From Bryobacteraceae bacterium (GTDB lineage Bacteria > Acidobacteriota > Terriglobia > Bryobacterales > Bryobacteraceae), in the NCBI GenBank assembly GCA_019748195.1, contig JAIEPW010000079.1:1-64000 (forward strand): DNA of 64,000 nt, given 5' to 3'. How positions within the stretch are numbered: the first letter of the stretch is position 1; every line of letters starts with the position of its first letter. The notes beneath the pieces are model-generated. The model saw only the letters and a list, made by a program, of their open reading frames with translations, ran no database searches and had not been told where the DNA came from. Shown piece after piece: positions 36,969 through 46,218 of this stretch. Made by a program: the position numbers and the translations under genes.

Positions 36969-37655
36969 ATGAGTGCAGCCAGCGCAGCAGCGATCAAAGA
37001 CTCCCGTCTGTCGAGATTCTGGAACGCCACCAACGGCAAGAAGGCGGTGATGGCGGTTACCGGATTGATTCTGGTCGGCTTCGTGATCGGGCACATGGCG
37101 GGAAATCTGCAGATTTTTCTCGGCCCCGAGAAATTCAACGCCTACGCAGCGGCGCTGAAGGCGCTGCCGGCGTTGTTGTGGGGCGCGCGAGCGGTCCTGT
37201 TGCTTTCGGTGACGCTGCACATCTGGGCGGCGATCGCCTTGTGGCAACTGAAGAATGACGCCCGGCCTCAGAATTACGTGAAACGTAAGCCGATCGCTTC
37301 CAGCTATGCGTCCCGCACCATGTATTGGAGCGGGCCCATTCTTGCCCTGTTCATCTTCTATCACCTGCTGCACTTCACCATCGGAGCGGGAGGGACCGCG
37401 TTCGATCCCGTGGACGTCTATTCCAATGTGATCGCCGGATTCCGCGTTTGGTTTCTGTCGGTGTTCTATATGGTCGCCATGGGCCTGCTGTGCCTGCACC
37501 TGTATCACGGGATCTGGAGCATGTTCCAGTCGCTCGGTTTCCAGCACCCCCGTTACACGCCGGTGCTGCAAAAGGCCGCGCAGGCGATCGCCGTCGTCGT
37601 GTTCCTTGGATTTGTCTCGGTGCCGGTCGCGGTTCTGGCCGGCTGGGTGAGCTAG
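36969..37655 (+). CDS. sdhC: Succinate dehydrogenase cytochrome b subunit
   Basis: This is a 228-aa membrane anchor of complex II of the type that has one large subunit with five helices (Bacteroidetes/Firmicutes-like). [37 protein letters not shown] is the family hallmark. Histidines in GHMAGN, LHIWAA, YHLLHF and [12 protein letters not shown] are candidate ligands for two b hemes. The start at 36969 is chosen because the family opens there; the much longer upstream frame is a shadow. It is five bases upstream of sdhA. Confidence 0.92.
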   Translation: MSAASAAAIKDSRLSRFWNATNGKKAVMAVTGLILVGFVIGHMAGNLQIFLGPEKFNAYAAALKALPALLWGARAVLLLSVTLHIWAAIALWQLKNDARPQNYVKRKPIASSYASRTMYWSGPILALFIFYHLLHFTIGAGGTAFDPVDVYSNVIAGFRVWFLSVFYMVAMGLLCLHLYHGIWSMFQSLGFQHPRYTPVLQKAAQAIAVVVFLGFVSVPVAVLAGWVS

Positions 37656-37659
37656 ATCA

Positions 37660-39573
37660 ATGAAACTCGAGTCGAAGATACCCTCCGGTCCCATTGAGCA
37701 GAAGTGGGACAAGGCGAGGTTCGAATACAAGCTGGTCAACCCGGCGAACAAGCGCAAGTTCAACGTGATCGTGGTGGGAACGGGGCTGGCCGGCGGGTCC
37801 GCGGCGGCCACGCTGGGCGAACTCGGCTATAACGTCAAGTGTTTCTGCTTCCAGGATTCGCCGCGTCGCGCGCACTCCATCGCCGCCCAGGGCGGCATCA
37901 ACGCGGCGAAAAACTACCAGAATGACGGCGATTCCATTTATCGCCTGTTCTACGACACGGTGAAGGGCGGCGACTTCCGGGCGCGCGAGGCGAACGTGTA
38001 CCGCCTGGCTTCCATCTCAGTCAACATCATCGATCAATGCGTCGCGCAGGGCGTCCCCTTCGCGCGGGAATACGGCGGCCTGCTCTCCAATCGCAGCTTC
38101 GGCGGCGCGCAGGTCTCGCGCACATTCTACGCCCGCGGCCAGACCGGACAGCAACTCCTGCTCGGCGCCTACCAGGCGCTGGAACGCCAGATCGACGCCG
38201 GACGGGTGAAGATGTTCCCGCGGACCGAGATGCTGGACCTGATCGTGATCGACGGGAAGGCGCGCGGCATCGTGACCCGCGACCTGGTGACCGGCGCGAT
38301 CCAGACTCATCTGGCTGACGCCGTGATTCTCGGCACCGGCGGATACGGCAACGTCTATTACCTCTCCACCAACGCCAAGGGATCGAACTGCACGGCGATC
38401 TGGCGCGCGCACAAGCGCGGCGCCGCCTTCGGCAATCCCTGCTTTACCCAGATCCACCCTACTTGCATCCCGGTCTCCGGCGATTATCAATCCAAGCTGA
38501 CCCTGATGTCGGAATCGCTGCGCAATGACGGGCGCGTCTGGGTTCCCAAGGTGAAGGGCGATACGCGGCCTCCCCGACAGATCCCCGAGGACGAGCGCGA
38601 CTATTACCTGGAGCGGAAGTATCCCAGCTTCGGCAACCTGGTGCCGCGCGATGTCGCCTCCCGCAACTCCAAGGCGGTTTGTGACGAAGGCCGCGGCGTG
38701 GGTCCGAGCGGGCTCGCCGTGTATCTCGATTTCACCGACGCCATCAAGCGCATGGGTGAGCAGACGATCCGCGAGCGCTACGGCAACCTCTTCGACATGT
38801 ACCAGCGCATCACCGACGAGAACCCCTACGAGGTTCCGATGCGCATCTACCCCGCTATCCATTACACGATGGGCGGCCTGTGGGTGGACTACAACCTGAT
38901 GTCCACGATTCCCGGGCTGTTCGTGATCGGAGAGGCCAACTTTTCCGATCATGGAGCGAACCGGCTCGGCGCCAGCGCGCTGATGCAGGGCTTGTCCGAT
39001 GGCTACTTCGTGATCCCCTATTCCCTCGGCAACTACCTGGCCAGCGAGAAGCTGGGCAAGGTGGAGGAGACGGCGCCGGAAGTCAAGGAAGCGCTGGCTG
39101 GAATCACCGGGATCACCAACAAGCTGCTGAGTGTCCGCGGCAGGCGCACGGTGGACAGCTTTCACCGCGAACTCGGCAAGATTATGTGGGACGAGTGCGG
39201 CATGTCGCGCAACGCCGCGGGGCTCACCCAGGCCATCGACCGCCTGCGCGCGCTGAAGGATGAGTACTGGCAGAACGTCAATGTTCCCGGGTCCGCCGGC
39301 GAGCTCAATCAGGCGCTCGAGAAGGCGGGCCGTGTCGCCGACTTTTTTGAGCTCGGCGAATTGATGTGCATCGACGCCCTGCAGCGCGAGGAAAGCTGTG
39401 GCGGGCACTTCCGCGAGGAGTATCAGACGCCGGAAGGCGAAGCGCAGCGCGACGACGAAAAGTTCAGCCATGTCGCCGCCTGGGAGTACGCCGGCGCCGG
39501 ACGCAGCCCCGTCCTCCACAAGGAGCCGCTGAATTTCGAGTACGTCAAGCCCTCCCAGCGAAGCTACAAGTAA
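37660..39573 (+). CDS. sdhA: Succinate dehydrogenase flavoprotein subunit
   Basis: This is a 637-aa FAD-binding catalytic subunit oxidising succinate to fumarate. The dinucleotide fold [17 protein letters not shown] lies near residues 35-50. The FAD-linking histidine is in [14 protein letters not shown], the active-site region includes HPTCIP and [14 protein letters not shown], and the C-terminal [16 protein letters not shown] block binds FAD. Cytoplasmic face of the inner membrane with SdhB and SdhC. Confidence 0.95.
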   Translation: MKLESKIPSGPIEQKWDKARFEYKLVNPANKRKFNVIVVGTGLAGGSAAATLGELGYNVKCFCFQDSPRRAHSIAAQGGINAAKNYQNDGDSIYRLFYDTVKGGDFRAREANVYRLASISVNIIDQCVAQGVPFAREYGGLLSNRSFGGAQVSRTFYARGQTGQQLLLGAYQALERQIDAGRVKMFPRTEMLDLIVIDGKARGIVTRDLVTGAIQTHLADAVILGTGGYGNVYYLSTNAKGSNCTAIWRAHKRGAAFGNPCFTQIHPTCIPVSGDYQSKLTLMSESLRNDGRVWVPKVKGDTRPPRQIPEDERDYYLERKYPSFGNLVPRDVASRNSKAVCDEGRGVGPSGLAVYLDFTDAIKRMGEQTIRERYGNLFDMYQRITDENPYEVPMRIYPAIHYTMGGLWVDYNLMSTIPGLFVIGEANFSDHGANRLGASALMQGLSDGYFVIPYSLGNYLASEKLGKVEETAPEVKEALAGITGITNKLLSVRGRRTVDSFHRELGKIMWDECGMSRNAAGLTQAIDRLRALKDEYWQNVNVPGSAGELNQALEKAGRVADFFELGELMCIDALQREESCGGHFREEYQTPEGEAQRDDEKFSHVAAWEYAGAGRSPVLHKEPLNFEYVKPSQRSYK

Positions 39574-39587
39574 GAAGAAAGCATCCG

Positions 39588-40397
39588 ATGAAACTTACTT
39601 TCCACATTTGGCGCCAGAAGGACGCGAAGTCCCCCGGACAAATGGTCCGCTACGAATCGGACAACTTCAATGAGGACATGTCGATGCTGGAAGCATTGGA
39701 TGTCCTGAACGAGGAATTGATGAACCGGGGCGAGCTCCCGGTGGCTTTCGAACATGATTGCCGCGAAGGCATCTGCGGCTCCTGCGGCTTCATGATCAAC
39801 GGCGTGGCTCACGGACCAGTGCCCGCCACCACGGTCTGCCAGTTGACGTTGCGGCACTTCCAGGACGGCGAAGAGCTATACCTGGAGCCCTGGCGCGCCC
39901 GCGCGTTCCCCATCCTGAAGGACCTCGTCGTCGATCGCAACGCATTCGACCGGGTGATCCAGGCCGGCGGCTACATCAGCGTCTCCACCGGCTCCGCGCC
40001 CGATGGGAACGCGATCCCCATTCGCAAGGAGAATGCGGATCGCGCCATGGACTACGCGTCGTGCATCGCCTGCGGAGCGTGCGTCGCCGCCTGCCCGAAC
40101 GCGTCGGCGGCTCTGTTCACCGGAGCCAAGATCTCCCACCTCCGGCAGCTTCCGCAGGGCGAGCCCGAACGCCACGAACGCGCTCTGCGTATGGTGGCGC
40201 AAGTGAACGCCGAGATGTTCGGCAACTGCACCAATATCGGTGAATGCGCCGCCGTGTGCCCCAAGGAGATCCCGCTCGAGGTCATCGCGCAAATGAACCG
40301 CGACTTCCTGGCGGCCTCCTGGGCCGCGCGCAAGCAGCCGTACCAGGATCCGGCGGAAGAGAAGCGCTGGCAGCAGTACGACTCGGCCCACCGCTGA
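39588..40397 (+). CDS. sdhB: Succinate dehydrogenase iron-sulfur subunit
   Basis: This is a 269-aa protein carrying electrons from FAD to the membrane quinone. The 2Fe-2S ligands are in [11 protein letters not shown] (from about C59) with a later Cys, the 4Fe-4S site in [12 protein letters not shown] (from about 159), and the 3Fe-4S site in [16 protein letters not shown] (from about 215). The start ATG 39588 is 14 bases after the sdhA stop with an AAGAAGAAAG site. The stop is seven bases from the convergent DinB gene; a CCCGC-TAGC-GCGGG hairpin spans the junction. Confidence 0.95.
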   Translation: MKLTFHIWRQKDAKSPGQMVRYESDNFNEDMSMLEALDVLNEELMNRGELPVAFEHDCREGICGSCGFMINGVAHGPVPATTVCQLTLRHFQDGEELYLEPWRARAFPILKDLVVDRNAFDRVIQAGGYISVSTGSAPDGNAIPIRKENADRAMDYASCIACGACVAACPNASAALFTGAKISHLRQLPQGEPERHERALRMVAQVNAEMFGNCTNIGECAAVCPKEIPLEVIAQMNRDFLAASWAARKQPYQDPAEEKRWQQYDSAHR

Positions 40398-40404
40398 GCG
40401 CCCG

Positions 40405-41004
40405 CTAGCGCGGGTACTTCGCGTCCTGCTTCACTTCGTTCAACTGCGCCGTGTGGCGGAGTGTGTGCGCCGACATCAGCACCAGGTACTGATACGCGTC
40501 CATGGAACCGGACACCCGCCCCCGCAAGTCATCCTGCGTGGATTTGACCCACTCAATGCTTCGCTGGCGCCGGCTGTGGAACTCGGCCACGAAGCTCTCC
40601 GGGGTGGGGAACTTCCCGCTCGGCTGCAGCGTCTCCGGTGCTTTCGCCTTCTCCGAACGGTCCACGATCCGCGCGATCAGCTTCTCATCCTCGGCCCGGC
40701 CGAACCGCGTGCGATCCGCCGCGACCGGGAGCTTCAGCAGGCGGCCGGTCACCATCCCGAACAACCCGTCCTCGGTGGCCGCCAGGTGCTCGGCGCATTG
40801 GGCGATGCTCCAGCCCCCGCCCGCCGGCTGGTGATTCCACTGCTCCTTGGTCAGCCCGGCAATGGACTTCAGGAGTTCCTGACGCGACGTCTCCAGGTGG
40901 CTTGTCAGGAAGTCGCGGTCTGCCGGGGTAAGCGTTTGCCGGTCCTCGGCGGCGGCTAAGGCCAGCACGAAGAAGGGAAGTGAGAATCGGTTTGCGAGTT
41001 TCAT
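40405..41004 (-). CDS. Secreted DinB-family protein, copy 1
   Basis: This is a 199-aa protein with a signal peptide (MKLANRFSLPFFVLALAAAED). The segment NHQPAGGGWSIAQCAEHLAATE near 60-85 carries the first metal-type histidine, and SAHTLRHTAQ the later pair, giving a DinB four-helix bundle. An in-frame TAG immediately upstream fixes this start. It is about four-fifths identical in protein to the gene at 46219-46818, and the DNA just upstream of both is also alike, so they are duplicates. It may act as a periplasmic metal- or thiol-dependent enzyme; the substrate is unknown. Confidence 0.8.
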   Translation of the reverse strand: MKLANRFSLPFFVLALAAAEDRQTLTPADRDFLTSHLETSRQELLKSIAGLTKEQWNHQPAGGGWSIAQCAEHLAATEDGLFGMVTGRLLKLPVAADRTRFGRAEDEKLIARIVDRSEKAKAPETLQPSGKFPTPESFVAEFHSRRQRSIEWVKSTQDDLRGRVSGSMDAYQYLVLMSAHTLRHTAQLNEVKQDAKYPR

Positions 41005-41289
41005 AGATGCCTATTCAACGTTTCCACCCCCGTCATTGCGACAGGTCCCCATGCGGGTGATCAAAATCGCCTGGCGAACTCGCATGCGCAATTTCTTGGT
41101 GAGCTGGAATCCGCACAATTACCCTGTTGGGTGATCGTACGGGCTGACTTGGCGGATTGCCGGCGCCGGCCGCGGAACAAGACGTACGCGGCTGCGTTGA
41201 AGGCGGGCGCGGCATCGGAATCGGCGCCGGAGAACAAGCCCGGGGGGCACCGGACCGCGGGCGTCAACGGGCTGGTGGATCGCCGCGCC

Positions 41290-41556
41290 GCTGGCGTGAG
41301 GTGGGGTGGCACGCCGGCCGCGCGTTGGCGACCACCCACGCGGATTGCCCGCCCATTTCGAGCGCCACGCGCGTCCCGGCCCGGCCGGCTGCGCGCTCAG
41401 ATACTTGTACAAAGCCGCGCGCTTCATGGGCAACACGCCTTCGGCGAGGATCTCGCCGGCCTCGTCGAGTTCGCAATAGCGCAGCGTGCGGTCACTCAGG
41501 TCAAGCCCGATGGTCCGGGCCGGTAGCGGGGAAACGGTAATGGTATGCTTCGGCAT
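41290..41556 (-). pseudogene. IS110-family transposase remnant (N-terminal part)
   Basis: From ATG 41556 the minus strand reads MPKHTITVSPLPARTIGLDLSDRTLRYCELDEAGEILAEG. After a frameshift near 41400 it reads RVALEMGGQSAWVVAN. G-L-D-L-S-D-x-x and V-A-L-E-x-G are the first catalytic motifs of the DEDD-type IS110 transposases. The rest of the protein is missing or unrecognisable, so the copy is dead. The remaining bases 41005-41289 carry no recognised gene. Confidence 0.7.
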
Positions 41557-41780
41557 GGCTGGTCTCTTTCTGCACCCCCAGGGAGTGCGTTGGTCTTCTT
41601 TCACCAGCGAGCTTACCGCCGCTGGAGAGAGGCCAGCCCGCTCATCCTATCTGTCCCCCGAACCTCCTGATAACCACAGCCTTCTTATGTACACATTATC
41701 AAGTAAGGGATTGTACGAGTACTTGCCAATAGTGGCCAGGAGGCCCGGGAGCTCACAGAGTCATTGAATTGGCTAAAGCC

Positions 41781-42410
41781 ATGCAAGTGAAACTTCGTAG
41801 ACCCGCCATCCCTATTTTGCTCATTGCCTTCACGGCTGCGGAAGGTCAAACCCTTCGCTCGGGAAAGCTGACGGAAAGCTGGCTTAGGGGGCGCGCTCTC
41901 TCGGACTGGTCGTTCGAGAGCGAAGATACACGAGGCGCTGAGCTTCTTCTCCGGGTACGGGTTGAGCGTAGTAGCGGGGTTTTGCTGGAACAGGTAACGT
42001 TGTTCAAACCCTTGGGAAAGCCAGCGAAGGTCGAGTACCTCCGCGCCACGCGCAGCTTTCTTGATGTTGCGGTCGAAAATCCTGACTTACCTTTGACATC
42101 ACTCACTGATAAAACGGAGCCGCAGCGGATTGTACGCCCGATGCCGGCGTTGAAGCTGCAGGATGTTGCTAGATCGTTTTTCGGTGCGTTGAACAGAGCT
42201 GTGCTCGCCATGACAAATGTCCCTGAGAAGCAAGTCTGGGTACTCGATGGAACACGATACTTTATTGAATTCCGTCAACCTACGCGTCGACTTCGCTTTA
42301 CTGTTCAAGAGGATGAAAGCGATCACCTGTCGGTTTGGGCCGGAGCGTTCATGAAGCAATATGGACTCGCCACATCAGGGGGCATTCGGGGACAGGAAGT
42401 TGTGAAATAA
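41781..42410 (+). CDS. Secreted protein of unknown function
   Basis: This is a 209-aa protein from ATG 41781; a TTG 12 bases upstream is an alternative. The N-terminus is a signal peptide (RRPAIPILLIAFTAAEGQTL). The body is a beta-rich sequence with FESEDTRGAELLLRVRVER and VWVLDGTRYFIEFRQPTRRLRFTVQED and no recognised family. Codon use and the flanking IS remnant and RAYT copy place it in the accessory island. Confidence 0.55.
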   Translation: MQVKLRRPAIPILLIAFTAAEGQTLRSGKLTESWLRGRALSDWSFESEDTRGAELLLRVRVERSSGVLLEQVTLFKPLGKPAKVEYLRATRSFLDVAVENPDLPLTSLTDKTEPQRIVRPMPALKLQDVARSFFGALNRAVLAMTNVPEKQVWVLDGTRYFIEFRQPTRRLRFTVQEDESDHLSVWAGAFMKQYGLATSGGIRGQEVVK

Positions 42411-42422
42411 TCACCAAAACAA

Positions 42423-42708
42423 TTCTGGGGTTCGGGGACGGTCGCCTCATTTTCCTCCGGGCTCCCCTCAGCGATTCCGGTAACTTCAACCTCCCGCGCG
42501 ACTTACCTTCCGCCCCGCCCTCTTCCGCCGAGCCTCAATCCGGAAGTCCCCCTCAATCCGTCGAAGCCACTCCTCCCTACCCAACGGCAGCCCGACGCCG
42601 TGGCCTCACGAATCCGCTGCAGCATCGCCGCATCTGCTAAACCCAATTCCAGGGCGGACTTCCAGCTCTCTGGCGTGTACCGTTGCCGCCACCGCACCAA
42701 GTCCAGTC
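42423..42708 (-). repeat. RAYT 3'-partial copy 1
   Basis: This stretch matches the 3' end of the RAYT gene and its downstream end at 43861-44150. It starts with TTCTGGGGTTCGGGGACGG and continues through GGCTCCCCTCAGCGATTCC and the final 60 or so codons. It retains 19 bases that the complete copy has lost, so it still encodes RWRQRYTPESWKSALELGLADAAM. No full reading frame remains. Similarity ends near 42708. Confidence 0.75.
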
Positions 42709-42787
42709 CCGCGAACGCCCCGCAATTGCCGCTCCGGATAGCTAGGATGCACCGAGGGTAAGTTGATCGAGGCAGCCTCGCTACAAT

Positions 42788-43501
42788 TTAACGATGCCCC
42801 GACGCGCCCGCGTTTTGTGCAGATGCACTACGTCGGAGCCAATGAGTCCCAGCAACGGCGCACAACCCTATCGCGGTCAGCAGCAGGGACGCCGGCTCTG
42901 GCACCGCCGCGGAAGCGGCAAAGGTTCCCTGGCCTGTTGGCGAATGGTTCTGGGTGAAGGTAAGGTTCCCGAGCGTGGTGTAAACGAACAGACCTTCCGA
43001 GTAATTAACGCCTCCTGGGATCGCCGTTATCGGGCCGATGGACGTTCTGAGATCGTAGCCTAGCAGCGCATTGCTCCCGATGAGGCCGATTCCGGTAAAG
43101 GAATTTAGAGTCGGAGGGTTGTCCAGCGTTCCGATCACCACGTACGGCAGTACAGGAAACTGAGAATCGATGGGAATAGGCGAAGGGAAGGAAAACACTC
43201 CAACTGGATTCGGGCTCACACCCGGCTCCGCGCCTCCGGTGACCGTAGCGGTTCCGATGCCGGCGATCATCACGGTTGTTGAACTGGCTACATTGGCGAA
43301 AACTTCATATCCTTCAAGACTAAGGGAAACTACGTTGGCCGTATCCGCAGTCGCAGTCACCTGTACCAGGGCGTTTGTAAAAGGGATTCCGCCGATCGTG
43401 CCGGACGCGGTTCCGGTCACTACATAATTGATCTGACCTGCAGTCGCCGCCAAACTGAACGCCAACGCCAGGAAAAGAAATTTCTCCTTTTGGAACATCA
43501 A
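42788..43501 (-). CDS. PEP-CTERM sorting-domain secreted protein
   Basis: This is a 237-aa protein with a signal peptide (MMFQKEKFLFLALAFSLAATAG), a Thr/Val/Gly-rich beta body (GTASGTIGGIPFTNALVQVTATADTANV) and a C-terminal AAVPEPASLLLTAIGLCAVAGTHWLRRS exosortase-type signal. The tail is followed by about ten extra residues. The gene stands alone inside the accessory island. The function is unknown and no exosortase is in view. The start could be either of two adjacent ATGs. Confidence 0.8.
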   Translation of the reverse strand: MMFQKEKFLFLALAFSLAATAGQINYVVTGTASGTIGGIPFTNALVQVTATADTANVVSLSLEGYEVFANVASSTTVMIAGIGTATVTGGAEPGVSPNPVGVFSFPSPIPIDSQFPVLPYVVIGTLDNPPTLNSFTGIGLIGSNALLGYDLRTSIGPITAIPGGVNYSEGLFVYTTLGNLTFTQNHSPTGQGTFAASAAVPEPASLLLTAIGLCAVAGTHWLRRSASAQNAGASGHR

Positions 43502-43867
43502 AGCTGTCGCCTCCCAGAGCCGAGGATCCGCTGCACCTTCAGATTATGCCCGACGTTGTATCCTGTCAATTGCAATATACGCACACGTGGTACTTGTAAG
43601 TACCGGTCGTCCTGGTCCAGATCATCTCTATGATGTGGAGCTCTAGGATGCCCCTCTTGTGATAGAAAAGAAATATTTCCGGAACGCGCGAATAAGGCGC
43701 TGCCGGCCAGGGATGCGCAGGAATTTGCGATCGGACTCCCTGACTCGGCTGACTCGGGGACGGTCACCTCAATCCCCTTGGACGCACCGTCACACTGTGG
43801 GCTAACGACTTTGCGCGATCTATCGCCGGTACAACGAGCAGTGACCGGCATTGGATAATGGTTCTGG
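43502..43867. other. Intergenic, holds a solo RAYT end
   Basis: No gene recognised. At 43753-43771 the motif CTCGGGGACGGTCACCTCA is a lone copy of the RAYT element end, not followed by the rest of the element. Confidence 0.5.
43753..43771. repeat. Solo RAYT/REP terminus
   Basis: CTCGGGGACGGTCACCTCA matches the terminal motif of the three RAYT copies, about 100 bases left of the full element. It is too short to judge alone, but the match is exact to the core. Confidence 0.55.
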
Positions 43868-44609
43868 GTTCGGGGACGGTCACCTCATTTTCCTCCGGGC
43901 TCCCCTCAGCGATTCGGGTAACTTCAACCTCCCGCGCGACTTGCCTTCCGCCCCGCCCCGCCCTCTTCCGCCGAGCCTCAATCCGAAAAGTCCTCCTCAA
44001 TCCGCTGCAGCCACTCTTCACGGCCCAACGGCAGCCCGAGCGCCGTCGCCTCACGAATCCGCTGCAGCATCGCCGCATCTGCTAAACCCAGCTCTCTGGC
44101 GTGTACCGTTGCCGCCACCGCACCAGGTCCAGAAGGCCGTTCCGCAAGTGCGCCTGTGCCTAATCGGGCTCTCTGCGGATTTTGCTCGACATAAACCATT
44201 GCCGCCCGGAAATGTTCTTCATCCATTGGAACCGATTGAAAACGAGCCTGAAACAGGTGCCCCTTGCGGCGCAGCCGCACGTGGATCGCCCGCGCATAGT
44301 CCCCGTGGAGCCGGCGAAATAGCCGCCCCAGAGCTTGCTCGTTCCGCGGGACCAGAATCAGGTGGACATGGTTGGGCATAAGGCAATATCCGAGGATAGC
44401 CACGCCGTAGTGCCGGGCATACTCGGCGAGCAAGTTCAAGTAAAGGCGATAATCTTCGGAGCGGAAGAAAATCTTCTGTCGATAATTACCCCGTTGGGTG
44501 ATATGGTGGGGAAGGCCAGGGATTACAATGCGCGCAACGCGGGGCATACCAGGAAGTGCGATCCACGCCAGATTCCTCGCAAGGGAAATGAGGCGACTGT
44601 CCCGCGAAC
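43868..44609 (-). mobile_element. RAYT element with inverted ends
   Basis: The RAYT gene is flanked by GTTCGGGGACGGTCACCTCA (left, 43868) and, on the other strand, GTTCGCGGGACAGTCGCCTC (right end, 44609), a near-perfect inverted pair of about 26 bases. Left end to gene stop is about 110 bases; gene start to right end about 36 bases. The right end directly abuts the Rhs fragment at about 44610. Inverted REP-like flanks are typical of RAYT units. Confidence 0.75.
43978..44547 (-). CDS. REP-associated tyrosine transposase (Y1/HUH)
   Basis: This is a 189-aa single-strand transposase. MPRVARIVIPGLPHHITQRGN is the family start, MPNHVHLILVPR (about 57-68) supplies the H-x-H metal motif, and YVEQNPQRA (about 118) carries the catalytic tyrosine. 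Compared with partial copies nearby, residues about 128-148 are read out of frame between two small deletions that restore the frame later, and the usual W-S-S region is missing, so activity is doubtful. It is expected to cut and paste REP-like hairpins. Confidence 0.85.
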   Translation of the reverse strand: MPRVARIVIPGLPHHITQRGNYRQKIFFRSEDYRLYLNLLAEYARHYGVAILGYCLMPNHVHLILVPRNEQALGRLFRRLHGDYARAIHVRLRRKGHLFQARFQSVPMDEEHFRAAMVYVEQNPQRARLGTGALAERPSGPGAVAATVHARELGLADAAMLQRIREATALGLPLGREEWLQRIEEDFSD

Positions 44610-45502
44610 GCCATCAGTACGACTCCTTGAAGCGCCTGATCTCCGCGACGGCTTCGGGTTCCATGACTTTGGCGCAGACCTATGGCTATGACGGGTTCGG
44701 CAATCTGTTGTCGAAGACCGGGTCCGGCAATGGCGGCGGTGGCGGTCCGGTCAGCGCCAGCTACCTGATCAACCCGGCGACGAACCGGCCCTTCAGCGGC
44801 CACACCGCCGCCGGACTGCCAACGAGCGGCGGTTTTGACAACGACAATCGGATGATCTCGACGCTATCCACGTCCGGCTATTCGGAGTACTTCGCCTACT
44901 CGCCCTCTGGCAAGCGGGTGTGGAACCAGGGCATGCGGCCCATCGATCCGTTTACGGAAGAAACCGTGCAGGAAGTCTGGTTCTGGAGCCCGCAGGGCCA
45001 GCGGCTCGCCCAAGTGGGCGCGCCCGTGTTCGCCTTCAAGGAAGCGAACCTGTATCACGGCGGCAAGCTGGTGGGCCAGTACAACAGCGCCGGAGCCCAC
45101 GTCTTGAAGACCTCCGACCGCCTCGGCTCCTTCGGCAAGTACTACCCCTACGGCGAGGAGCGCAATCCCACCGGCGCATCGGGCGAAAAGTTCGCAACAT
45201 ATTTCCACGACAATGTCGTGGGCCTGAACTACGCCGACCAGCGCTGGCACGCCAACTCCGGCCGCTTCCTCACGCCCGACCCCTACCAGGCCAGTGGTGG
45301 TCCTTCCGACCCGGGTGATACTAAGTTCCGTCCTCTGCGGGGGAGGAGATGTTTTGTGAATACCGAGACAAATGAAGTGTGGTGTCGGGACAGAGACCAC
45401 GGCGATCATTGGGAAGTGTACAAGAAGGAGAAAGACTTGGACTACAGAGATAGGCGCCATCGCGCAGTCTGGGACAGTGGTTGTATCCGCCAACGCTTTT
45501 AG
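44588..45502 (+). CDS. Orphan Rhs C-terminal fragment with toxin tip
   Basis: Rhs sequence begins at HQYDSLKRL (about 44609), straight after the RAYT right end, so the N-terminal two thirds of the protein are gone. It contains YGYDGFGNLL, FDNDNRMIS, YSPSGKRVW, the hyperconserved GLNYADQRWHANSGRFLTPDPY that closes the shell, and a 66-residue tip rich in charged residues with DRDHGDHWEVY. This D-x-x-H-G-D..E pattern resembles the active site of colicin E3-type cytotoxic ribonucleases. The ATG at 44588 lies within the RAYT end, so expression is uncertain. Confidence 0.7.
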   Translation: MRRLSRERHQYDSLKRLISATASGSMTLAQTYGYDGFGNLLSKTGSGNGGGGGPVSASYLINPATNRPFSGHTAAGLPTSGGFDNDNRMISTLSTSGYSEYFAYSPSGKRVWNQGMRPIDPFTEETVQEVWFWSPQGQRLAQVGAPVFAFKEANLYHGGKLVGQYNSAGAHVLKTSDRLGSFGKYYPYGEERNPTGASGEKFATYFHDNVVGLNYADQRWHANSGRFLTPDPYQASGGPSDPGDTKFRPLRGRRCFVNTETNEVWCRDRDHGDHWEVYKKEKDLDYRDRRHRAVWDSGCIRQRF

Positions 45503-45516
45503 GAGGCTGTAGACTG

Positions 45517-45822
45517 ATGAACGAAGATCCGCTAGAGCATCGGCCAATTCAGTTGAACATGAAATTGCTGCCAAAGATTGACCCGGAGGATCACGGTCCA
45601 GGCACCATTAAGATTGAAGGGGATGCACAGTCCTTACAATATCTTGTGGATAGGATAACCGCTCTTCTTCAAGAGGATGACTGCGGTGTGCACTTGATGG
45701 TTGAACTCGGGATCTTTACCGACGACACACAGTATGATCTTTACCTTCATCGGCTCCCTTGCATCAACGATATCTTGCGGGACCGCGCTCGTGAGCAAAG
45801 TCAAACCGAGGACGGAAAATGA
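45517..45822 (+). CDS. Candidate immunity protein for the Rhs tip
   Basis: This is a 101-aa acidic protein starting 14 bases after the Rhs stop with an AGGAGG ribosome binding site. About 21 Asp/Glu against 10 Lys/Arg fits an inhibitor of a basic nuclease tip. No recognised immunity family. Small acidic genes immediately after Rhs/CdiA toxin tips are usually the cognate immunity, so this is assigned by position. It ends at the start of the third RAYT copy. Confidence 0.6.
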   Translation: MNEDPLEHRPIQLNMKLLPKIDPEDHGPGTIKIEGDAQSLQYLVDRITALLQEDDCGVHLMVELGIFTDDTQYDLYLHRLPCINDILRDRAREQSQTEDGK

Positions 45823-45852
45823 GGCGTGTTCGGTGCCTGTTCCACCTGGGCA

Positions 45853-46180
45853 ATTCGGGGACGGTCACCCCATTAACGTCCGGCCTCCAGTCCGCGATTC
45901 CGGTAACTTCAGCCTCCCGCGCAACTTACCTTCCGCCCCGCCCTCTTCCGCCGAGCCTCGATCCGAGAGTCCTCCTCAATCCGCCGCAACCACTCCTCAC
46001 TGCCCAACGGCAGCCCGAGCGCTGTGGCCTCATCAATCCGCTGCAGCATCGCCGCATCTGCTAACCCCGGCTCCAGTGCGGACTTCCAGTTCTCCGGCGT
46101 GTACCGCTGCCGCCACCGCACCGAGTTCCGCAAGTGCGCCCGCGCGCTAATCGCGCTTCTCTGCGGACGTTGCTCGACAT
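45853..46180 (-). repeat. RAYT 3'-partial copy 3
   Basis: Similarity to the RAYT 3' region runs from the TTCGGGGACGG end (45855) to about 46180, ending at a CATGAACC that matches the sequence just after the catalytic tyrosine codons of the full copy. It contains RWRQRYTPENWKSALEPGLADAAM and AHLRNS in one frame, showing the original reading frame. In this copy the catalytic tyrosine codon is histidine. Confidence 0.75.
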
Positions 46181-46218
46181 GAACCTTGATAGCGCTAGAA
46201 GCCGCACTCCTGAACTCA

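Noticed and set aside
38017-39519. 500-codon minus-strand frame opposite sdhA
   Set aside because: Shadow of SdhA; no family features.
42423-46180. CRISPR-like repeated sequence
   Set aside because: Only a few long, dispersed copies related to a RAYT gene; no regular spacers or cas genes.
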